From positions 1 through 20,749 of the forward strand of contig CYKH01001358.1 of the NCBI GenBank assembly GCA_001460835.1: DNA of 20,749 nucleotides. The letters run 5' to 3'. The translations under genes and the position numbers were made by a program. This document shows positions 15,593-20,749 of this stretch, piece after piece. The stretch is from Bodo saltans. Its lineage: Eukaryota; Euglenozoa; Kinetoplastea; Eubodonida; Bodonidae. The notes beneath the pieces are model-generated. The model saw nothing but the letters and a program-made list of their open reading frames with translations, did not search any database and was not told the origin of the DNA. Within the stretch, counting starts at the first letter, position 1. Each line of letters opens with the position of its first letter.

Positions 15593-17342
15593 GCCGCCGA
15601 TGCCGTTCAGCTGGTTTGCGACGCGTAACTTGGTGGCGCGGACGAAGACGCAGCTGGACACGATCCGCATCGACCGGAAGCACCTGATCCAGTTTGTGTG
15701 CCGGGAGATATTGCGCGAGTACTTGGTGGACAACGGTGGCGTGAATGCCCTTTCGTCGGGCAACCAAGCAGGCGCTGCTTCTTCTACATCTCACTTCGCT
15801 AAAACGTCGCCTCAACATGAACTTCTTCATAACTTCTGTAAATTCCTTACTGTGGAATTTGTCAAAGCAACTCAAGTTATCCCGGTGTTCAGTAACTTCG
15901 GCTTGGAGGAGCGCAGGAGCGCAGGAGGAGCGAGCTCGTCCCTTGACGTAGGAGGGCACCAGCAACATGTCGACTCTACGTCCATGAAGAAACATCAGTC
16001 TAGCCTACGAGCGAAGTCATTTATCAAACAGCCGCAAGGATCGATGCACCATAGTGCTAGCAGCAGTACTTCACATGGCAACGCTTTTTCTCGTGATAGT
16101 AGTAGCGGTGGTATGAGAAGTTCCACCTCGTCTTTCCATGGGGGGTACTTGGGCGCGACAACGTCATTGGGCATCGGTGGTAGTTCGTTCGAGATGACGC
16201 CCCTGTGGATCGAAGTGCTCCAGGCGATGACAACTTCTGCTGCGGCAGTGGTGAAGAAGCTTCAAAGCACCGGAGGAGGGGTCCGAAAGCACGCCGCAGG
16301 AGGTGGAGCCGCCATGGGAAGCGAAGACGATGACCTCCTCGCGGATGCCGCAGCTAACCGTGACGATATGTCTGATCATGATCAAGGACACCTTGGAAGT
16401 AAGCCGCACCGCCACAACAATCACAACAACAGCAGCATCAGCTCTTCTTTGACATCACCCCGACGTCAACACCACCACAACACTAATAACGTTTCACTGT
16501 TGTTATCTCCCGCTCACAATCTACTATCTCCATCACCACAGCAGCGAACAGTGTCGTCGCTTCTGCAAAGCCCCTCCGCCTCAGGGGGCATAGTAGGAGG
16601 AGGATTTACTCCACCATCGACCAACCTATCGCCACACGCTGCGTCTACCACACCACGGAATACCACCTCCTCGATAACACAACACGTCTCCCCACGAGCA
16701 CCACCACCCCAGGTACCACTAAATGCTCGATCGCCGAGCCATCAACACCACAACAACGCCAAGCAACGCCCTCAGAGTAGCTACCACCAACGATCGGCAT
16801 CATCAGTAGCCAAGGGAGGAGGAGGCGGAGTCTCCCCTCGCCAAAGCTCCTCGGAGTTCCTAAGTACTTCATTTCCATCACAACCATTAAGTCTGAAAGG
16901 ACCTTCACCGCCGCAAGCACCTCGACTACAACAAAGTGGTGGTGAGCGAAGGCCGACGACGGCTGGAGGGCATTCGTATTCATTCCCAGGCACACGTCGA
17001 CCTCCCTACGACGACACGTTCGACGGAGGTTTTATGCCAATTTCATTCCAAAATAGCGCGACAACAGTGAGCGGTGGAAGCAACGCGGGTGGTGGTGGGG
17101 TAGTTATGGGGTCGTCGTTTGCACGAAGTACGGCACCACCATCACCCTCGACCAGTGTGGCCCAAGAATTCCTTGTCGAGGCGATCATGAGAGGCGGCAA
17201 CATTGAAGTTCCCCGAGGTCCTCACATGCTGATCGACAACGGCAGTAGCGTCACCCATTCGTCCTCGATGCGACCGATGCCTGTTCACCACAAGGCTCCT
17301 TCTGGCGGTCTTGGAAGGCCACGAGTCAAAAGTCAATATTGA
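15564..17342 (+). CDS. Multi-domain cyclic-nucleotide-binding protein, C-terminal part
   Basis: This 592-residue frame overlaps the upstream ORF by ten bases and begins inside the second copy of the 41-bp duplication. Its Met is probably not a real start. Residues 1-58 finish the third CNB-like module (LVARTKTQLDTIRIDRKHL, matching the closing helix region of such folds). No cassette Gly-Glu or phosphate-contacting Arg is seen there, so this module may not bind nucleotide. A short, more ordered stretch follows (HELLHNFCKFLTVEFVKATQ). Then comes a long tail rich in Ser, His, Asn, Gly and Pro, with another ordered patch at about residues 211-235 (FEMTPLWIEVLQAMTTSAAA). The C-terminus is basic (GLGRPRVKSQY). 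It belongs with 11614-15573 as one gene, either truly broken or split by an assembly error. Confidence 0.8.
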   Translation: MELNGGPFVWPPMPFSWFATRNLVARTKTQLDTIRIDRKHLIQFVCREILREYLVDNGGVNALSSGNQAGAASSTSHFAKTSPQHELLHNFCKFLTVEFVKATQVIPVFSNFGLEERRSAGGASSSLDVGGHQQHVDSTSMKKHQSSLRAKSFIKQPQGSMHHSASSSTSHGNAFSRDSSSGGMRSSTSSFHGGYLGATTSLGIGGSSFEMTPLWIEVLQAMTTSAAAVVKKLQSTGGGVRKHAAGGGAAMGSEDDDLLADAAANRDDMSDHDQGHLGSKPHRHNNHNNSSISSSLTSPRRQHHHNTNNVSLLLSPAHNLLSPSPQQRTVSSLLQSPSASGGIVGGGFTPPSTNLSPHAASTTPRNTTSSITQHVSPRAPPPQVPLNARSPSHQHHNNAKQRPQSSYHQRSASSVAKGGGGGVSPRQSSSEFLSTSFPSQPLSLKGPSPPQAPRLQQSGGERRPTTAGGHSYSFPGTRRPPYDDTFDGGFMPISFQNSATTVSGGSNAGGGGVVMGSSFARSTAPPSPSTSVAQEFLVEAIMRGGNIEVPRGPHMLIDNGSSVTHSSSMRPMPVHHKAPSGGLGRPRVKSQY

Positions 17343-18353
17343 TAAAAAGAAACAAAGAAGCATTACTTGACTTTAGATCAGGTGCATCTTACCTAATTTT
17401 AGCTTTTTTTTTTCCTTCACTCTCGTCATCAACCGAACGTCACCACAGCATATTGTGTGAGAACTCTCCCCCCCCCGTTGACACCCCCACCCGCTGCTGT
17501 GCAACGCAATGCAAAAAAAAGCCACAAAGAAATAATCCAAGAGGAAAACACAAAATCATGGGAAACACGAGAAGACGTTACAATCCCCTCCCTCCCTCGC
17601 ATTATGATACACGAACGCGATCTTGCAAACCACCTCAAAATATTTACTGAGCCGACGCGCCGACTGCCTTTTCAAAAGCAAAAAAGAGATCCCTTCCTCT
17701 TGTGTTGTGGTTTGCCCACACTATGGCACACCACATGTGGCACACTATGGCACACCACATGTGGCACACTATGGCAGCGTTTTGGAGTATTCATTTTTTT
17801 TTATTTACATATGGAGCAACCCAACGCAGCGCCATGATGCTGTGTTGCCTGCGTGCTTCTCGTAGTGTTGTTAATACGTCGTTCTTTCACTCAGCATCCA
17901 CCTGCCCTCCCGCCTCCTTTCATCATGAATCTTTGTGCAAGCATCGCGACGCAAAGCAAAACACTGAGTTTAGCGAACTCTCCTGCACACTCACCATAAA
18001 TTTCTCTTGTTTAAAAGCAGGGAAAACCCAACAAACGCTACGTCAGAAGCCTTTTACGGTTTCCGTTGCTCCTTCCACAAAGACGGGCATCTCTCTTAAC
18101 GTGTGTTAGCGTTTCAAAGTGTGTGCATTCTTTTTGTTTAAAAGAGTTGCTGTTGAGCGTGGTGGGAAAGTCTTGGCAAGATCGGAAAAGGAAGCAATAT
18201 TGAATATAATTCTGTTAAGAATTTATTTGCCAACTTTGATTGTTAATCTAAAGAAAGCAGCACAGTAACAAGCTCTCTTTGTGCTGGATCCGAGTAAGAT
18301 ACATCCGCTCTCCTCACCAAGCACGGCTCCCTGTGCAGAAACACACACTTATT
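17343..18353 (+). other. Intergenic region between the two cyclic-nucleotide-binding paralogues
   Basis: About 1 kb with no convincing gene. It holds a T-run near 17403, a C-run near 17467, the 24-bp repeat at 17717-17777, and a T-run near 17791. Several pyrimidine tracts could precede a trans-splice acceptor for the gene at 18354: TCAG at 17891-17894, AG at 18143-18144, or CAG at 18336-18338. The sequence does not decide between them. ORFs of 70-135 codons here look spurious. Confidence 0.6.
17717..17777 (+). repeat. 24-bp tandem repeat, about 2.5 copies, each with a 10-bp palindrome
   Basis: Units lie at 17717-17740 and 17741-17764 and are identical; a partial third (first 12 bases) begins at 17765. 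Each full unit ends with CCACATGTGG, which is its own reverse complement (17731-17740 and 17755-17764). It lies roughly 375 bases after the stop of the upstream gene, probably in its 3' untranslated region or just beyond. No function can be assigned. Confidence 0.95.
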
Positions 18354-20749
18354 ATGTCGAGCCTGTCCAACACCAATATCAGCTTTGGAAGCGAAAAAAC
18401 ATCGTCTTCAGCGAAAAGTCGCAATCATATTTTTTTGTCAGTTGATGTTCAGCAACACTCTGCGCATCATCAACTCCAATCACCACCAACTCCTAATTCT
18501 CAGAGCCGCCAGCAAAACGCTCCGTTGCGCTTCCCTCGAGATAAACTTCGTGAACAACTTAAGTCATCAACCAATGAACAATCGTTCCACGACATTGGCC
18601 GCAGCGGCACTGCCGTCAATATTTTAAGCCGCGATGCAACAACAACACCTAGCAGTAACAGCTACCGGCGACCGCCGCAAACCCCCGCGCAATCCTTACC
18701 GTCACGAAATACACCGACAGCATCAGGAGGAGCTCCTATCACGTCAAGAAATGCTTTCCTTGCTACCGGTGGTAGTAAATTCACCGTCGGCCCAGCGTCG
18801 CCCGCGACGTCAAACTCTGGCCGCGCTTTCCAGCGTATGATGACTCACACGAGCTCCACGACCACTTCACCACCGCACACCAATCATAGTGGAGGCGCAG
18901 CAGTGCTCGTAACGTCGCTTGCAGTGGGAGGGGGGATGGCAGGCTTGAATGCAATTCCCAAGGATGACCACCGACGGATGTCTATGGGCGACGCTTTTGG
19001 TGATGATGTCGTAGTGGGCGAGGGAAGTTCATTGCTGAGCCTGCCATCCGCAAACATAATGGTCCAGCTTCTTCGCGATAGCCCCCCGAACAGCGACGAC
19101 GATGATGATGATGTTGACGACTTCTTTACTGTATTTTCCGACGGCAGGTCAAGTTCCACGTCTACTGCTGGAGGAGGCAGAGGAGGAGGCCTTGACCACT
19201 TCCAATCTCCACTCCATATTGGCCAAGGAGTAGGGGGTGACCAGAAACTACTAGAAACCACCACCACCACCACCTCGTCACCCAGTGCGACCCAATCTAA
19301 CCAATCTATACAACACCCCTTGAGCAAAGGCACGTCATCATCAGCGTCGTCATCGTCACGGGCAACACTTCGCACGGCGGCGAAAGTAGTTGTACTTGAC
19401 TCTAACGACGTTCATCGAGTGAGTCATGACGACAGTGAAGATCCAATGGGGCGCAATATTTCCAATTCGCCGTTTAAGAGCCGCAGCAGTACCACTTCAA
19501 CTCAGCAGCAGCAGCAGCAACTTCATCGCTTAAGATCATTCGATAGCGTCAGTCTCACAACCGGCGAAACTTCAGTGTCGTACAAAGCGGTTGCCTTTGG
19601 AGGCGTCGGACGAGGGGAGCACTCTAACCTCCCTGCAGTGTCGATGGACTTGGCGAAATCTGTCGTCGACCACCGCCGTCGGCAACAGCAACAACAACAA
19701 TCGCCTACTCATCCACTGACGAGACGATCGCCTACGGCACCGCAGTCCCCAATGTCACCACACGGAGGGGGGTCCAGCAGACGATCGCCTACGGCACCGC
19801 AGTCCCCAATGTCACCACACGGAGGGGGGTCCAGCATGCGGCGCGTCACACAAAACTGCGCAACTCACGACGCTGTGGGTGGCGGCGGCGAAACGATGTT
19901 GGAGAGTCTTGATGCATCGGTAAGCACAACAACACTCCAATACCACAGCAGGAGCAACAACTTGGGAGGATTATTATCGAGACACACGACTCAAGTTCCG
20001 TCATCGCTTGCGACCACCACGGCAACTTTTTTTTTAACGAGTGAAGCTGCCAGTCCTCCTATCCGTGTCACTGTTGACGACGATGATGATGATGATGATC
20101 TTGTTGATACAACAGAAGACGCTGACACGTCTGGCAGTGAATGCTTCTCAGCATGCAATGGTCCCCGTGCCCCACCACCCCAACCACAACGGTGCGCTCC
20201 CACTACTGCCGCCATGGCCACAACGGCGTCCTTCGCAACCCCGCGGGCTCGCGCCATCCAACGACGGGCCCAAGAGCGAGCAGAGCGTGAGCATATGCTT
20301 CTGAAGTCACGTGAACGGCAGACCAACGCGGTGGAGCGTAAGATGTTCCTCGCGGAGCACCGCACGTTACAGCTAAGCGCCTCGTGGCTGACATTTGTGG
20401 AGCTGAGCCGCTTTGCGATGCGCCTCAACGCTGCGGCTGAGTTTGCAAGGATGCTGCGGCAACGACGAGCCCGCAGAGGTGTGGCGCCACTGGTAGTTCT
20501 TCGATTGCGTCAAGCACTTCGGCGCGCACGCACACGAATTCAAGGGCGCGGTGCGCCCCGGCCTGCCATCGCCGCGCTCCGTGCGGACAAGTTGTTGAAC
20601 TTGTTTCCCGATGCGCAGCTGCAGTACGCGATTGATCGCATGACGCTGAAGTATTTCTTCGAGAACGAGAATATCATCATGATGGGCTCCGAGGACGACG
20701 AGGCGTACGTGCTGCATAGTGGCGTTGCTGACGTGCTGATGGGGCAGAG
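18354..20749 (+). CDS. Paralogous cyclic-nucleotide-binding protein, 5' part (runs off the window)
   Basis: An open frame of 798 codons with no stop runs from the ATG at 18354 to the window end. The nearest upstream in-frame stop is at 18249 and this is the first Met after it. The N-terminal ~630 residues are low complexity: Gln runs, a five-Thr run near 19261, an eight-Asp run at 20076-20099 and a 19-residue tandem repeat. From 20256 it aligns without gaps to the upstream gene at 13351 (constant offset 6905). It has the same basic helical segment and the start of the first CNB module, breaking off after VLHSGVADVLMGQ. Two short N-terminal motifs are also shared in the same order: VVVLD (19386-19400) and LPxxSxDxAKSVxDHRRRQQ (about 19629-19690). 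It is a head-to-tail family member and probably a cytosolic nucleotide-binding protein. Its remaining modules lie outside the window. Confidence 0.85.
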   Translation, partial: MSSLSNTNISFGSEKTSSSAKSRNHIFLSVDVQQHSAHHQLQSPPTPNSQSRQQNAPLRFPRDKLREQLKSSTNEQSFHDIGRSGTAVNILSRDATTTPSSNSYRRPPQTPAQSLPSRNTPTASGGAPITSRNAFLATGGSKFTVGPASPATSNSGRAFQRMMTHTSSTTTSPPHTNHSGGAAVLVTSLAVGGGMAGLNAIPKDDHRRMSMGDAFGDDVVVGEGSSLLSLPSANIMVQLLRDSPPNSDDDDDDVDDFFTVFSDGRSSSTSTAGGGRGGGLDHFQSPLHIGQGVGGDQKLLETTTTTTSSPSATQSNQSIQHPLSKGTSSSASSSSRATLRTAAKVVVLDSNDVHRVSHDDSEDPMGRNISNSPFKSRSSTTSTQQQQQQLHRLRSFDSVSLTTGETSVSYKAVAFGGVGRGEHSNLPAVSMDLAKSVVDHRRRQQQQQQSPTHPLTRRSPTAPQSPMSPHGGGSSRRSPTAPQSPMSPHGGGSSMRRVTQNCATHDAVGGGGETMLESLDASVSTTTLQYHSRSNNLGGLLSRHTTQVPSSLATTTATFFLTSEAASPPIRVTVDDDDDDDDLVDTTEDADTSGSECFSACNGPRAPPPQPQRCAPTTAAMATTASFATPRARAIQRRAQERAEREHMLLKSRERQTNAVERKMFLAEHRTLQLSASWLTFVELSRFAMRLNAAAEFARMLRQRRARRGVAPLVVLRLRQALRRARTRIQGRGAPRPAIAALRADKLLNLFPDAQLQYAIDRMTLKYFFENENIIMMGSEDDEAYVLHSGVADVLMGQ
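19722..19835 (+). repeat. In-frame 57-bp tandem duplication (19 residues, two identical copies)
   Basis: Copies at 19722-19778 and 19779-19835 are identical base for base and encode RRSPTAPQSPMSPHGGGSS twice. The perfect identity suggests a very recent event. The unit has three Ser-Pro dipeptides, typical proline-directed phosphorylation sites, so copy number could alter phosphosite density. That last point is inference. Confidence 0.95.
20076..20099 (+). repeat. Asp codon run (two GAC then six GAT)
   Basis: Eight consecutive Asp codons in the paralogue's N-terminal region. The upstream gene has comparable acidic runs at about 13009-13056, so acidic tracts sit at a similar place before the conserved basic segment in both proteins. 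Confidence 0.9.

Noticed and set aside
17717-17777. CRISPR-like or transposon-end repeat
   Set aside because: Units are directly abutting with no spacers, and there is no nearby transposase, target-site duplication or long inverted repeat.
17457-18109. Overlapping ORFs of 80-135 codons in the intergenic region
   Set aside because: They are created in part by the 24-bp repeat, which is a multiple of three and open in more than one frame. Composition is unlike the real genes.
18884-19375. 163-codon minus-strand ORF in the 3' part of the window
   Set aside because: The plus-strand frame from 18354 is open through this region and continuous with the conserved CNB segment. The minus frame is low-complexity Ser/Asp/Pro shadow.

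Overview
The window looks like a stretch of a kinetoplastid-type protist genome, with a free-living bodonid (Bodo saltans-like) as the best guess. The support is indirect. All credible genes lie on the plus strand, have no introns, and are very long. They are separated by short gaps holding polypyrimidine tracts followed by AG, as expected for spliced-leader trans-splicing. The proteins are the kind known from such genomes: Ser/Thr-rich surface proteins and multi-domain cyclic-nucleotide-binding proteins full of low-complexity sequence. No tRNA, rRNA, CRISPR array, transposon or virus-like element was recognised.

Region 1 (1-10229) is one huge surface-protein locus. A first open frame (219-3395) starts with a signal peptide and runs as a Ser/Thr-rich ectodomain. 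A second (3405-10229) continues in the same frame after a single TGA. It finishes the ectodomain with a folded SEA-like membrane-proximal module, one transmembrane helix and a disordered cytoplasmic tail of about 1000 residues. Together they read as one type I membrane protein of about 3335 residues, split by one in-frame stop. The tail carries motifs resembling PP1-docking and kinesin-light-chain (W-acidic) sites.

Region 2 (10230-11613) is non-coding: a 3' flank, a 300-base assembly gap, and a pyrimidine-rich leader region.

Region 3 (11614-17342) is a cyclic-nucleotide-binding (CNB) protein gene with three CNB-like modules. A 41-bp tandem duplication in the third module shifts the frame, so the gene appears as two overlapping ORFs (11614-15573 and 15564-17342). 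Without the extra copy it would encode about 1895 residues.

Region 4 (17343-18353) is intergenic and holds a 24-bp tandem repeat containing a perfect palindrome. Region 5 (18354-20749) is the start of a head-to-tail paralogue of the CNB gene, cut by the window end inside its first CNB module. The paralogues are patchy: 89%, 54% and 96% nucleotide identity in three adjacent gap-free blocks, with mostly unrelated low-complexity N-termini. That pattern suggests gene conversion within an expanded family.

No wholly new system is proven here. The most interesting items are the two broken or interrupted large genes, the mosaic paralogues, the unusual CNB cassettes and the candidate signalling motifs in the surface protein's tail.
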